Notes: generated by a model not told the origin, from the letters alone. A stretch of DNA of 64,000 bases from Gammaproteobacteria bacterium (GCA_018820925.1 JAHJNJ010000017.1:134064-198063), one strand, 5' to 3'; counted from the stretch's first letter, positions 40,003 through 49,406 are shown. Translations and numbers: made by a program.

Positions 40003-40352
40003 TTCATCATGCTCCCCGGTTTATATTCGGTATCCGCAGCACCACCGCCCACGAGATTCATCCCCGTCAAGAATAAAACGCACGTGATGAAAAAAAGACT
40101 ACAAGGAATTTCACTTATTTGCGGGGCTTGCAGGAATAATTTCGGCAAAGATATGCCAGAACAGGAAATGCACAGCGATCGACTGGAAGGCGCTAAGGAA
40201 TCTCTGATTAAGTCCGTTCGCCCTGAGCTTGTCGAAGGGTGAACATTGCAAGCCGCTGATTTGCTGACTGCCTCCGTTCATGGTTCGACAAGCCTTTAGT
40301 CCTGAGCGAAGTCGAAGGGTCACCACGAACGGAGGACTTGATCGGAGGTTCC
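40003..40352. other. 350-base intergenic region with two dispersed repeats
   Basis: The gap between mipA and the CobD-like gene contains two palindromic repeats (40214-40335) and no convincing gene. A small plus-strand frame at 40087 (MKKRLQGISLICG) is interrupted by the repeats. Confidence 0.5.
40214..40335. repeat. Two dispersed palindromes of the TTCG/CTGAG/TCGAAGG family
   Basis: The first copy (40214-40244) reads CCGTTCGCCCTGAGCTTGTC then GAAGGGTGAAC. The second (40271-40335) starts CCTCCGTTCATGG and ends CACGAACGGAGG, with TTCGACAAGCCTTTAGTCCT then GAGCGAAGTCGAAGG between; its ends are inverted. Confidence 0.75.
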
Positions 40353-41288
40353 CTACCCCAGCAGATGCGCCAACGTCAGAAACAACAACGCCAGCAATTG
40401 AAACACCATGGCGCGCCACACCAGGCCGATGGCGCTTTGCATGAAGTCGGTGTCGGCTTCGTCGCCGTCGCCGAGTTCCGGGCGGAACACGGGTTGTTGG
40501 TCCAGCACGATGGTCTGTCCCAGTTTTACGCCGAGCGCGCCCGCGCCGCTGGCAAGGAGGATGCCTGCTTCCGGGTCGGCCCAGCTTGGGGCGTGGTTGC
40601 GCCAGCAATCGATGGTGTCTTCGAAGTTGCCGACGATGGCGAGCGTGCTGGCGGTGAGGCGCAGCGGCAGCCATTCCATGATGTGGTAGGCCTGGCGCGC
40701 AAACGAGCCGAAGTCGCCGAATTCGGTATCGCTGCGCGTGCCCCAGCGGTTATACAAAAACAATGTGAGGCGATACAGGATGGCGCCGAGCGGCCCTAAT
40801 CCCAGCATCATGAAAATGACGAACCAGAACACGACGCCGAACACGTTGCGATGGGAGCACAGCAGGGCTTGCTCGATGGTGACGCGCGCCACTTCTTCGC
40901 GGCTCAATTCGTTGCAGGATTTCCCGAGCCAGTTGCCCAGCAGCTCGCGCGCCTTGTCCAGTTGCCTGTCGATCAGGGCCTTGTGAATGTCGGTGTAATA
41001 ATGGCTGAACTGGCGAAAGCCCATGGTGAGGTAAAGCACCAGCACGCTGAATGCCCAGGCAAAAACGGGATGGGCGGTCAGCAGCAGATAATTTATTGCG
41101 ATGGCCAGGCCCAAGGGCACAGCAAGCGCAAGAATCCATGCGACGCGGCCGTGACTGTGTTCACCCGCATTGAAGTTGCGTTGGAAAAAATCCACATAAC
41201 CCCTAAGCCAGGTCAGAAGGTATTTGCGGGAGGACAGCGGGTGGACTTGTTCCAGCAACAATGCGGCAATCAGTGAAAGCAGGCTCAT
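40353..41288 (-). CDS. CobD/CbiB-like membrane protein
   Basis: The 311-residue protein has four to five hydrophobic segments (about 50-68, 74-92, 150-175 and 288-309) and the family start MSLLSLIAALLLEQVHPL. It resembles the CobD/CbiB-like proteins that are common in betaproteobacteria, related also to AmpE. True CbiB makes adenosylcobinamide phosphate; no other cobalamin gene is nearby, so the role here could differ. The DGC gene upstream ends 18 bases away. Confidence 0.8.
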   Translation of the reverse strand: MSLLSLIAALLLEQVHPLSSRKYLLTWLRGYVDFFQRNFNAGEHSHGRVAWILALAVPLGLAIAINYLLLTAHPVFAWAFSVLVLYLTMGFRQFSHYYTDIHKALIDRQLDKARELLGNWLGKSCNELSREEVARVTIEQALLCSHRNVFGVVFWFVIFMMLGLGPLGAILYRLTLFLYNRWGTRSDTEFGDFGSFARQAYHIMEWLPLRLTASTLAIVGNFEDTIDCWRNHAPSWADPEAGILLASGAGALGVKLGQTIVLDQQPVFRPELGDGDEADTDFMQSAIGLVWRAMVFQLLALLFLTLAHLLG

Positions 41289-41306
41289 GTTCTCGGTTCG
41301 GTATCG

Positions 41307-43172
41307 TTAATATGTTTTCTCATCCGTCCACATATCCGGTGTGAAGCGTACCACGCGGTTGCGTCCGGTTTCCTTGGCTTGGTACAGCGCCACGTCGGCA
41401 TATTTGACGGTCTGCCAGAAGGTATCGCAATCGGTGGGAAACACCGCAATGCCGATGGAGATGGTCTTCTGCAGGATCGTCCCGGTCAATTGTACCTTGA
41501 GCGCTTCGACGGCGGCGCGGATCTTCTCGGAGGCAATCTCGGCGCCTTCGCCGTCGGTATCCTGCAGGATGATCAGGAATTCCTCGCCGCCGTAGCGGAT
41601 TACCACGTCCGAACTGCGTACCGATTGCATCAGCACTTTGGCCAACTCCTTGAGCATGGTGTCGCCGGCCTCGTGGCCGTAGGTGTCGTTGACCATCTTG
41701 AAGTAGTCCAGATCCAGCATCAGGATGGACACCTGGCTCTTGCGCCGCTGTGTGGTGGCAATCAGCGTCTCGGTATATTCCTGCAAAAAGCGGCGGTTGT
41801 GCAGTCCGGTCATGGCGTCGCGCATGGTGGATTCGCGCAGACTGTCCATCAGGCGCTTCGATTCGATCACCGGAGCGGCCTCGCGCAAATAGACGCTCAG
41901 ATAGGGAATGACTTCCTTTATTTTCTCAGTCTCGTCGACCCCGAACATCAGTTGCAGCACGCCGCCGACCATGCCCGACTGGATGACGGGAAAACACACA
42001 TGGCGATAGGCATTGCCATCCGCCGGGGGATGGAAGGCAAAACAGATATCGGGAGTTTCCGTGCTGTCGATCAGATGCCCGGTACGCCGCGCGCGGCAAG
42101 TCTCCGAGCGCAACAGTATTTGCGGGTCGCACCAGCGGCAGGATTCGCCAAGCTCGCCATCCACGACAATGGAAGTCATCTGGTTCTTTTTTGCCTGCAC
42201 CTCGTAGATCGAGAAATGCCGGACGCCGAAACGGTTTTGCACTTCAGTCGACAACCGCCGGTATATTTCAAGCTGCGTTTCATCTTCTTCGATGGATTGT
42301 TTGAATTGCGCCGCGTTGATCAAGCCCTGCACCATCTCGACTGTGGTGTCGAGCAGATTGCCGGTTCCCTTCTGCGGTTTGTTCTTCAGCAACTGCGCCA
42401 CATCCTGCCGGATCCCGCTCAAACCGTAGTGCAAAAACTGCATCAGCTTGTTCACATCCTGCGCGACCTTTCCGATCTCGTCGTCGGTGCGTTGCTGGAT
42501 GTTGGCGTGGAAGTCGCCGCGGATCGCATGACTCACCGCTTCCTGCACATCCTTGGCCGTGGTGATCATCGGTTTGACCATACGCCGGAAGAAGATCAGC
42601 ATCAGCATCATGATGAAGGCAACCGTCGCCACCATGATCAGGGAGACGAACATTGCATTGTCTTTCAGGTGCCCGATTTCCATGGAAACCGTCACCGCAC
42701 CCAGCACCGCCCCATCCTGAACCTGGTGGCACTGCAGACAGTTCGGGGTGCCGATACGCGTGGCAACGAACGGTATGGTGCCGCGAAACACCGGGTTGGT
42801 GAGTTCATCGAACGCGGCAAAATAGGGCTGCCCGCTTTGCAGCACCTTGATCTCGATGCTATCCGCCGCCCCCTCGCCTTCCATGCCCTTGCCGTACTGT
42901 TGCTCGACGTTGCTGCCGCGTACCACATGCACCGTTTTCAACCCGTTTACTTCGCCGAGGCGGCGCAACAACCCTTCGCGTTTGGTGACAACGCCGTTGA
43001 CCATGTCTTCGGTCAGGCTGACGCGAATGATTTCTGCTGCGGAGCGAACCTGTGATTTTGCCGAAATGATGGAAAACTGACGGAACGAGAGCAGGCTGAC
43101 CACGATCAGCACGAAAATCAGGACAGCCGCCAGCGTCAACGAGGACAACGTGACTTTTTTATTCAGATTCAT
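41307..43172 (-). CDS. Membrane diguanylate cyclase with periplasmic heme c motif and cysteine-rich GAF-like domain
   Basis: The 621-residue protein has a membrane segment (about 9-32), a periplasmic domain with CLQCH at 145-149 (CxxCH heme c motif), a second membrane segment (about 172-195), a HAMP linker, a cytoplasmic GAF-like domain (about 275-440) and a GGEEF domain (528-532) with an RSSD inhibitory site five residues before it. The GAF-like part carries cysteines at 345, 348, 359, 377 and 393 (CRWC...C...C...C), enough for a metal or iron-sulfur site. The periplasmic part resembles that of the protein at 18233-19945. Output is probably cyclic di-GMP; two redox-type inputs are inferred. 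Confidence 0.85.
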   Translation of the reverse strand: MNLNKKVTLSSLTLAAVLIFVLIVVSLLSFRQFSIISAKSQVRSAAEIIRVSLTEDMVNGVVTKREGLLRRLGEVNGLKTVHVVRGSNVEQQYGKGMEGEGAADSIEIKVLQSGQPYFAAFDELTNPVFRGTIPFVATRIGTPNCLQCHQVQDGAVLGAVTVSMEIGHLKDNAMFVSLIMVATVAFIMMLMLIFFRRMVKPMITTAKDVQEAVSHAIRGDFHANIQQRTDDEIGKVAQDVNKLMQFLHYGLSGIRQDVAQLLKNKPQKGTGNLLDTTVEMVQGLINAAQFKQSIEEDETQLEIYRRLSTEVQNRFGVRHFSIYEVQAKKNQMTSIVVDGELGESCRWCDPQILLRSETCRARRTGHLIDSTETPDICFAFHPPADGNAYRHVCFPVIQSGMVGGVLQLMFGVDETEKIKEVIPYLSVYLREAAPVIESKRLMDSLRESTMRDAMTGLHNRRFLQEYTETLIATTQRRKSQVSILMLDLDYFKMVNDTYGHEAGDTMLKELAKVLMQSVRSSDVVIRYGGEEFLIILQDTDGEGAEIASEKIRAAVEALKVQLTGTILQKTISIGIAVFPTDCDTFWQTVKYADVALYQAKETGRNRVVRFTPDMWTDEKTY

Positions 43173-43317
43173 GACACCCCTCAGAGTAGGACGCCCCCGC
43201 TCAGTGCGGCTTCACGCGCCGCTTGGCGAAGGTTCTTATGCTCTTGATAGGATACCTTGAATAGACTTGTCACTGCAAAGGTTATAGCAGGCGGACATCG
43301 GTTTGCCCGCCCCCTGC

Positions 43318-44571
43318 TTACGCAATCATCCCCGCCGCCACCGTGTTGTTCGACGCCTCGTCGATCACAATGAAACTGCCCGTTACCCGGTCGATTCCGT
43401 AGCTGTCGAACACCAGCGGCTGCTGGGTCTTGATGCCGACGCGCGCGATGTCGTTCATATGCAGCCTGTCCGCAGCGTGCCGCTCCAGCGTGTTCACGTC
43501 CACACGGTAGTCGAGGCGCGAAAACAGGCACTTCGCCGTGCGCGTGGTGTGTTTGACCAGGTACTTGCGATTCTTGTCCAGCGGCGCCTCCGAAAGCCAG
43601 CACAGGGTTGCTTCAAACTCCCTCTCCACTTTGGGCGGCAAATGATCGGTTTTGACAAACATGTCGCCGCGCGAGATATCGATCTCGTCCGCCAGCGTGA
43701 TGGTCACCGACTGCGGTGCAAAAGCGGTCTGCAGATTGCCGTCGAAGTTGGCTATCTCCTTGACCCGGGTAGTGCGGCCGGATGGCAGGATGGTGATCTC
43801 GTCTCCCACCGACACTTCGCCCGCTTCGATGCGCCCCATGAAGCCCCTGAAATCATGATGCTCCTCGGTCTGCGGGCGGCATACCCACTGCACCGGGAAG
43901 CGGAAGTCGCTGGTGTTCACGTCGTGGTCGATCTCGACTTTTTCCAGCAGCTCCAGCAAGGCCGGGCCTTTGTACCAGTCGAGGTTTTCGCCGCGATCCA
44001 CCACCATGTCGCCGTTCAGGGCGGACAGCGGAATGCAGGTCACGTCATGCAGATTCAGTTGCGCGGCAAACTTCTTGTACTCGGCGACGATCTCGTCAAA
44101 ACGTGTTTGCGAGTAATCCACCATATCCATCTTGTTCACCGCCAGCACCACATGCGGCACGCCGACTAGGCTGGCAAGAAAGGAATGGCGGCGCGTCTGG
44201 GTCAACACGCCCTTGCGCGCATCGACCAGGATAACCACCAGGTTGGCAGTGGATGCAGCAGTCACCATGTTGCGCGTGTACTGCTCATGCCCCGGCGTGT
44301 CGCCGATGATGAACTTGCGCCTGGGCGTGGCGAAATAGCGGTAGGCCACGTCGATGGTGATGCCCTGCTCGCGTTCGGCTTGCAGGCCGTCGGTAAGCAG
44401 CGACAGGTCGACCGCCGCCATGCCGCGTTTCTCACTGGTTTTGGAGATGGCCGAGAACTGGTCCTCGAAAATGGATTTCGAGTCGTGCAGCAGGCGGCCG
44501 ATCAAAGTGCTCTTGCCGTCGTCGACGGAACCGGCGGTGATGAAACGGAGTAGTTGTGTGGTGGTGCTCAT
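43318..44571 (-). CDS. cysN: Sulfate adenylyltransferase subunit 1 (CysN)
   Basis: CysN is the GTPase regulatory subunit of ATP sulfurylase, which activates sulfate to APS. The 417-residue protein has the G1 motif GSVDDGKS (14-21), DTPGHEQ (G3), NKMD (G4), and EF-Tu-like beta-barrel domains. It has no APS kinase (CysC) domain at the end. It is the last cys gene of the run; a large repeat separates it from cysD, so the two subunits may not be equally expressed. Confidence 0.97.
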   Translation of the reverse strand: MSTTTQLLRFITAGSVDDGKSTLIGRLLHDSKSIFEDQFSAISKTSEKRGMAAVDLSLLTDGLQAEREQGITIDVAYRYFATPRRKFIIGDTPGHEQYTRNMVTAASTANLVVILVDARKGVLTQTRRHSFLASLVGVPHVVLAVNKMDMVDYSQTRFDEIVAEYKKFAAQLNLHDVTCIPLSALNGDMVVDRGENLDWYKGPALLELLEKVEIDHDVNTSDFRFPVQWVCRPQTEEHHDFRGFMGRIEAGEVSVGDEITILPSGRTTRVKEIANFDGNLQTAFAPQSVTITLADEIDISRGDMFVKTDHLPPKVEREFEATLCWLSEAPLDKNRKYLVKHTTRTAKCLFSRLDYRVDVNTLERHAADRLHMNDIARVGIKTQQPLVFDSYGIDRVTGSFIVIDEASNNTVAAGMIA

Positions 44572-44612
44572 GATGTAACCTCAAATATATTGGCGTTTTG
44601 ATTCACAACTCA

Positions 44613-44785
44613 TTCCCTCCCCCTTGCAGGGGGAGGGCTAGGGTGGGGGTAGAAATGCTGGACTTCCACAACTCTACCCCCATCCTAACCTTCCCCCTGG
44701 TGCGTGGTTGTTGCCGCTTCAGCGGCTTTACAACCACGGCCTACCCCTTGCGGGTGCAAGGGGGAAGGAACAGGTTGGGTGGGCA
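44613..44785. repeat. Large dispersed inverted repeat between cysD and cysN
   Basis: CCCTCCCCCTTGCAGGGGGAGGG forms one hairpin (44615-44637); CTAGGGTGGGGGTAGA (44639-44654) pairs with TCTACCCCCATCCTA (44673-44687); AACCTTCCCCCTGGTGC at about 44688 pairs with GCAAGGGGGAAGGAACAGGTT near the right end. The family is related to those at 17005 and 59852. Confidence 0.75.
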
Positions 44786-44786
44786 A

Positions 44787-45713
44787 TCAGAAGTACCCTT
44801 CCTTCTTCCTCAATTCCATCGACGCATCCGAAGTCTGGTCATCCATGCGTGTCGCGCCGCGTTCGGTAATGCGCGTGGTCGCGGTCTCCGCGATGATCTC
44901 GTCCACCGTACGCGCAGTCGATTCCACCGGTGCGGTACAAGTCATGTCGCCCACCGTGCGGAAACGCACCGACACCACTTCCACCTTTTCGCCCGGTTTC
45001 GGCTGCACCAGATGCGATACCGGAATCACCGAACCGCCGCGACGGATCACTTCACGCTCATGTGCGAAGTAGATATTCGGAATATGCAGTTTCTCGCGCC
45101 CGATATATTCCCAGATGTCCATCTCCGTCCAGTTGCTGATCGGGAACACGCGAATATTCTCTCCCGCATGCACGCGGGTGTTGTAGGTGTCCCACAACTC
45201 CGGGCGCTGGTTCTTCGGGTCCCACTGCCCAAACTCGTCGCGGAAGGAAAAGATGCGTTCCTTGGCGCGCGCCTTTTCCTCGTCGCGCCGTGCGCCGCCC
45301 ATACAGGCGTCGAAGCCGAATTCGGCAATGGTCTCCAGCAGCGTCACCGACTGGTACGGGTTGCGCGGCTTGCTCTCATCCTTGATCACGATGCTGCCGC
45401 GCCGAATGGAATCCTCCAGCGAGCGCACGATCAGGCGCTCGCCCAGATCGGCAGCCAGCTTGTCGCGGGTGGCGATCACTTCCGGAAAGTTGTGCCCGGT
45501 GTCGATGTGCACCAGCGGAAACGGGAACTTTGCCGGACGAAACGCCTTCTCCGCCAGACGCAACATGACGATGGAATCCTTGCCACCGGAAAACAACAGC
45601 ACGGGATTCTTACACTCCGCAGCCACCTCGCGCATGATGTGGATGGATTCGCTTTCCAGCGCGTCCAGGTGGGTGAAGGTGTGTTTGCGTATGTTGTTTT
45701 CGACCAGTTTCAT
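44787..45713 (-). CDS. cysD: Sulfate adenylyltransferase subunit 2 (CysD)
   Basis: CysD is the catalytic subunit of ATP sulfurylase, making APS from sulfate and ATP in sulfate assimilation. The 308-residue protein has the PP-loop FSGGKDSIVMLRL, the VHIDTGHNFPEV motif, GARRDEEKARAKER and the terminal RKKEGYF. The gene is separated from cysH by a perfect 31-bp hairpin and from cysN by a larger repeat. Confidence 0.97.
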   Translation of the reverse strand: MKLVENNIRKHTFTHLDALESESIHIMREVAAECKNPVLLFSGGKDSIVMLRLAEKAFRPAKFPFPLVHIDTGHNFPEVIATRDKLAADLGERLIVRSLEDSIRRGSIVIKDESKPRNPYQSVTLLETIAEFGFDACMGGARRDEEKARAKERIFSFRDEFGQWDPKNQRPELWDTYNTRVHAGENIRVFPISNWTEMDIWEYIGREKLHIPNIYFAHEREVIRRGGSVIPVSHLVQPKPGEKVEVVSVRFRTVGDMTCTAPVESTARTVDEIIAETATTRITERGATRMDDQTSDASMELRKKEGYF

Positions 45714-45726
45714 CTTTCATTGCTCC

Positions 45727-45809
45727 GTAGGATGGGTGGAGCGCAGCGATACCCATCATATGTTCGATAACTGGAAAAGATGGGTATCGCTGCGCTCCAC
45801 CCATCCTAC
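45727..45809. repeat. Perfect 31-bp inverted repeat between cysH and cysD
   Basis: GTAGGATGGGTGGAGCGCAG then CGATACCCATC (45727-45757) is the exact complement of 45779-45809, with a 21-nt spacer. It lies 13 bases upstream of the cysD start codon on the minus strand. The same arms occur in the element at 11944-12048. Confidence 0.9.
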
Positions 45810-45813
45810 AAAT

Positions 45814-46581
45814 TCATGCCGATACTTGCTGTTTTGCATTGGCCGCGATCTCGATGATGCGTTCGCGACTCCCCTGCAATGATGTCCCGCTCACATGCAA
45901 TCCGCACTCCTTGCTCTCCGGGTTTTCCCACCACCAGCGTCCGGCACGAATATCTTCGCCCGGCGAGATGGAGCGTGTGCAAGGCGCGCAACCCAGACTC
46001 GGATAATTCATGTCGTGCAATTTGTTGTACGGCACGTCGAAACGGCGGATGTACGCCCACACGTCGTTGTTCGACCAGTCCAGCAGCGGGTTGAATTTCT
46101 GCAGCCCGTTGCCCTCGTCGAACGATGACACCTCCAGCGTGCCGCGTGTCACTGCCTGGTCGCGACGCATGCCGGTGATCCATGCGCCCTTGCCCGCCAG
46201 GGCACGGCGCAACGGTTCCACCTTGCGTACGTAGCAGCAAGCCTTGCGGCTCTCAACGCTGTCGTAAAAGCCGTTGATACCGTCCTTGCTGACGTAATCC
46301 TGTACCAGCGTGCTGTCCGGGAAATAGACCTTGAGCGGGATCGCGTACTGTTGGCCCACTTCATGTATCAGGTCGTAAGTCTCTTTCGGCAAGCGCCCGG
46401 TATCCAGGCTGAACATCTGGATGTCCGGCTGGTGTTTGGCGATGAGGTCGGTCAGCACCATGTCTTCCGCACCCAGGCTATTGGCGAATACTACTTCCTT
46501 GAATTCGCGTGCAGCCTGTTGCAACACCGCAATGGTGGCGGCGATCTTTATATCCAGTTCTTTTCTGTTATCGGTACTCAT
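45814..46581 (-). CDS. cysH: Adenylyl-sulfate (APS) reductase, CysH family
   Basis: This enzyme reduces activated sulfate to sulfite with thioredoxin. The cysteine motifs RKACCYVRKVEPLRRALAG and LGCAPCTRSI, which bind a [4Fe-4S] cluster, mark it as the APS reductase type rather than the PAPS type of E. coli; that fits the absence of a CysC kinase. The C-terminal ECGLH holds the catalytic cysteine. The start at 46581 overlaps the cysI stop (ATGA) and has GGAGG upstream; an upstream extension in the frame is part of cysI. Length about 255 residues. Confidence 0.95.
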   Translation of the reverse strand: MSTDNRKELDIKIAATIAVLQQAAREFKEVVFANSLGAEDMVLTDLIAKHQPDIQMFSLDTGRLPKETYDLIHEVGQQYAIPLKVYFPDSTLVQDYVSKDGINGFYDSVESRKACCYVRKVEPLRRALAGKGAWITGMRRDQAVTRGTLEVSSFDEGNGLQKFNPLLDWSNNDVWAYIRRFDVPYNKLHDMNYPSLGCAPCTRSISPGEDIRAGRWWWENPESKECGLHVSGTSLQGSRERIIEIAANAKQQVSA

Positions 46582-48608
46582 TTTGGCAAAGCCTCCTTCA
46601 AGTCTAGTTGTCCGTCTTTTTCGGTAGCGAACGCCGCCACCCTGATAGTCCACGCATCCACCTTTGCACTCGCCACAGCCAACGCTTCATTGTCGATCTC
46701 CTCATCAGTCACCAACTCTTGCGCCGCATGGGCAAACTCGGCTGCGATTTCTTCTGGCGCCAGCAGGTTGAGTTGCTCGGCCAGTTTCGCCAAGTCTTCC
46801 TGACGCGCACCGCCCAGCAACTGCGCCACGCCGGAACCGAGCAAGCGCAATATGGACTCGTTACACTGCGCCGCCTCCACATACTTGCGCTGGAACACGA
46901 GTGCATTGCGGTACTCGCGTTCGTGCGCCGCCTCGAAGAAGTTCGCGCCGATCAACACCTGCGAAGCGCCCGCGCATTCCCCGCCGCCCAGATTCAGCAC
47001 GCGGAAGTCGGTCTTGTCGCCGAAGTCGTGCATCACGGACTGCAACTGTTGCGCCGACACTTCTGCCATGTCGGCCAGCAGCGCCTTGAAATACTCCGGC
47101 TCCTGCTTGCGCGCCCAGACAAAGAAACTCGCCTCGCCGCTGGCCAGGTGCGCCTGCTGCACGCGCTCGATGGCCTGCCTGATGCGCGCTGCCGGCAATG
47201 TCGGCCCCTTCACTGCCAGTGCGCCGCCTGCAGTGCCCTTGCCGGCGAAATACATCTGGTAATGCGGCACCAGCTTGCCGTGCAAACGTTTTGCTTCGCC
47301 GTAGATGCCGATGTCGCCGGTCTCGGGCTGCGCGCAACCGTTGTGGCAACCGGACACGCGAATGTTCAGGTCGGCCTTGCCGCCGGACAAAATCGCGCCC
47401 AGCACGGTGCTCGATGTGAGCCCCAGGCGGCAGGTGGAGGAACCGGGGCAAGCCACCACGTTGTCGCCCGTCTCGGGTTCCTTCAGTCCGAGTCCCGCAA
47501 TACCACTGCGCAAAGCCGCCACCTTTTCCTGCGGCACATTGATCACAGCAAAATTCTGGTCCTGCGTCGTATGGATCTCGCTCAGCCCCAGTTCCAGCAA
47601 GACATGGGCGATGCCGCGCAACTGTTCCGCCCGCACGTCACCGATGGGCAACGTGATTGGAAAGACATACAAGCCAGATTGTTTCTGCGCGAACAACTTG
47701 CGCGGAGCACCCTGCCCCGGCGCCTCGCTACCGTTTGGAGTACGCCACTCGCCTTGCGGGTAAGGTTTGTTGGCCAGCGCCTGCCGGGTACGCTCGAACT
47801 CCTCGTGGTATTTCTGCACAAAGCCTTCCGCGCCGAAACGCTCGACCAGGAACTTGATGCGCGACTTGGCCCGCAACGTACGGTCCGAATACTTGTTGTG
47901 CAGCGTCACCAGTGCTTCCATCGCAAACAGCAACTCGCTTTCGGCAATCCATTCCTCCACCACGATGGACTCGCGCGGCTTGTGCCCCAGACCGCCGCCC
48001 GCCCTGATCCTGAACCCCGGCTGGCCGTCCTTGACCGTCGCAATCACGCCGCAATCGTGCAGCAAGGACTGGGCGCAATCCGCCTCGCAGCCCGAGAATG
48101 AGATCTTGAATTTGCGCGGCAACTGCTGGTTGAGCGGGTTGCGCAGGAAGTGCACGGTAGCGCCGTCCACATGCCTGCCCACATCCACGTGCTCTTTCGG
48201 GCACACGCCAGCCAACGGGCACGCCGTCATGTTGCGCACCGCATTGCCGCACGCTTCGCGCGAAGTCAGGCCGACGTCGGCCAGTCGGCGCATCGCGGTC
48301 GGCATGAATTCCAGGGGAATGTAGTGCACCTGCACGTCCTGGCGCGTGGTCAGGTGCGCGATCTTGTGTTGCGAAAATTCATCGGCCAGATCGGCGATCA
48401 CTTCCAGCTGCACTGCTGTCAGGCGGCCGCCGGGAACCTTGATGCGCAGCATGTTCACGCCCGGCTGGCGCTGGCCGTATGCGCCCTGTTGCAGGCGGAT
48501 CGCGGTAAAGCGCTCGGGATCAATCTCGCCCGCATTGAAGCTGGCAATCGCCTGCTCGAAGCGGTCGATCTCTTCCAGGTCGGACAAGTTACGGGTGTTC
48601 AGGCTCAT
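46578..48608 (-). CDS. cysI: Sulfite/nitrite reductase hemoprotein (CysI-like) with C-terminal extension
   Basis: The enzyme reduces sulfite to sulfide with siroheme and a [4Fe-4S] cluster. The ferredoxin-half repeats, HLTTRQDVQVHYI, and the cluster/siroheme motif ACPGSSTC (Cys387, Cys393) with SGCHNGC (Cys421, Cys425) are present. The 676-residue length is about 100 more than the usual 550-570. Residues from about 560 form an extra helical domain (FEAAHEREYRNALVFQRKY, EEIAAEFAHAAQELV) of unknown role. The DUF934 gene often found beside betaproteobacterial cysI is missing here. The stop overlaps cysH. Confidence 0.94.
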   Translation of the reverse strand: MSLNTRNLSDLEEIDRFEQAIASFNAGEIDPERFTAIRLQQGAYGQRQPGVNMLRIKVPGGRLTAVQLEVIADLADEFSQHKIAHLTTRQDVQVHYIPLEFMPTAMRRLADVGLTSREACGNAVRNMTACPLAGVCPKEHVDVGRHVDGATVHFLRNPLNQQLPRKFKISFSGCEADCAQSLLHDCGVIATVKDGQPGFRIRAGGGLGHKPRESIVVEEWIAESELLFAMEALVTLHNKYSDRTLRAKSRIKFLVERFGAEGFVQKYHEEFERTRQALANKPYPQGEWRTPNGSEAPGQGAPRKLFAQKQSGLYVFPITLPIGDVRAEQLRGIAHVLLELGLSEIHTTQDQNFAVINVPQEKVAALRSGIAGLGLKEPETGDNVVACPGSSTCRLGLTSSTVLGAILSGGKADLNIRVSGCHNGCAQPETGDIGIYGEAKRLHGKLVPHYQMYFAGKGTAGGALAVKGPTLPAARIRQAIERVQQAHLASGEASFFVWARKQEPEYFKALLADMAEVSAQQLQSVMHDFGDKTDFRVLNLGGGECAGASQVLIGANFFEAAHEREYRNALVFQRKYVEAAQCNESILRLLGSGVAQLLGGARQEDLAKLAEQLNLLAPEEIAAEFAHAAQELVTDEEIDNEALAVASAKVDAWTIRVAAFATEKDGQLDLKEALPK

Positions 48609-48620
48609 TTCAACTTCCTT

Positions 48621-49406
48621 TCAAGACAAAACCAGACGGGTGCCGATGATCAGCAACATCGTTGCCAAAATCGGCCGCAATATTTTTTCCGGTACTTTCG
48701 CGCTCAAATGGCTGCCGATGTAGATGCCCGGCAATGAACCCAGCAGCAGGCTGCCCAGCAACACCAGGTCGACCGTGCCCAACGCCAGATGCCCCATCCC
48801 CGCAACCGCAGTCAGCGGCACAGCATGGGCGATGTCGGTGCCCACCACCCTGACCGCCGACAGGCGCGGATACAGGAACAGAAGCGCCACCGTACCCAGC
48901 ACGCCGGCGCCGATGGATGAAATGATCACCAGCATGCCGACGACTGCGCCGGTTACGATGGTTGCGGCAGGCAGATGGCGGTGGTGCAATTCGTAGACGG
49001 TGCCGTCCTCGCGCTGCGCGATCTTCCTGATCCGGTCTTTCAACAGAAGCGCGGTGGCGGTCAGCAGCAGGGCAATGCTCAGCACGCCGGTCACCAGACT
49101 TTTCAGCGTCTTTGCGTCCAGCGCCAGATATTTGAGAAGAGCGATGGTCAGCAGCGCGGCGGGCAGGCTGCCCAGACTCAGCAGGCCCACGATTTTCCAG
49201 TCCACGCTGCCGTTGCGGCTGTGTACCCAGCCGCCCAGCGACTTGGTGATGGAGGCGTACAGCAGGTCGGTGCCGACTGCTGTCGCGGGCGAGACGCCGA
49301 AGAACAGCACCAGCAACGGGGTCATCAACGACCCGCCGCCGACGCCGGTCACCCCGACGATCAACCCGACCAGAAAACCGGAAACGGTATATAGCCAATC
49401 CATCAC
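48621..49406 (-). CDS. TauE/SafE family membrane transporter
   Basis: The 261-residue protein has about seven hydrophobic segments and the TSUP signature GVTGVGGGSLMTPLLVLFFG near the N terminus. TSUP members carry small sulfur anions such as sulfite, sulfoacetate or sulfate. The place at the head of the cys gene run, 12 bases before cysI, suggests sulfate or sulfite transport, perhaps export of toxic sulfite or uptake of sulfate. Direction and substrate are inferred. Confidence 0.85.
   Translation of the reverse strand: MMDWLYTVSGFLVGLIVGVTGVGGGSLMTPLLVLFFGVSPATAVGTDLLYASITKSLGGWVHSRNGSVDWKIVGLLSLGSLPAALLTIALLKYLALDAKTLKSLVTGVLSIALLLTATALLLKDRIRKIAQREDGTVYELHHRHLPAATIVTGAVVGMLVIISSIGAGVLGTVALLFLYPRLSAVRVVGTDIAHAVPLTAVAGMGHLALGTVDLVLLGSLLLGSLPGIYIGSHLSAKVPEKILRPILATMLLIIGTRLVLS

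Noticed and set aside
40087-40242. A small plus-strand frame (MKKRLQGISLICG) in the mipA upstream gap
   Set aside because: It runs into two dispersed repeats and has no recognised family.
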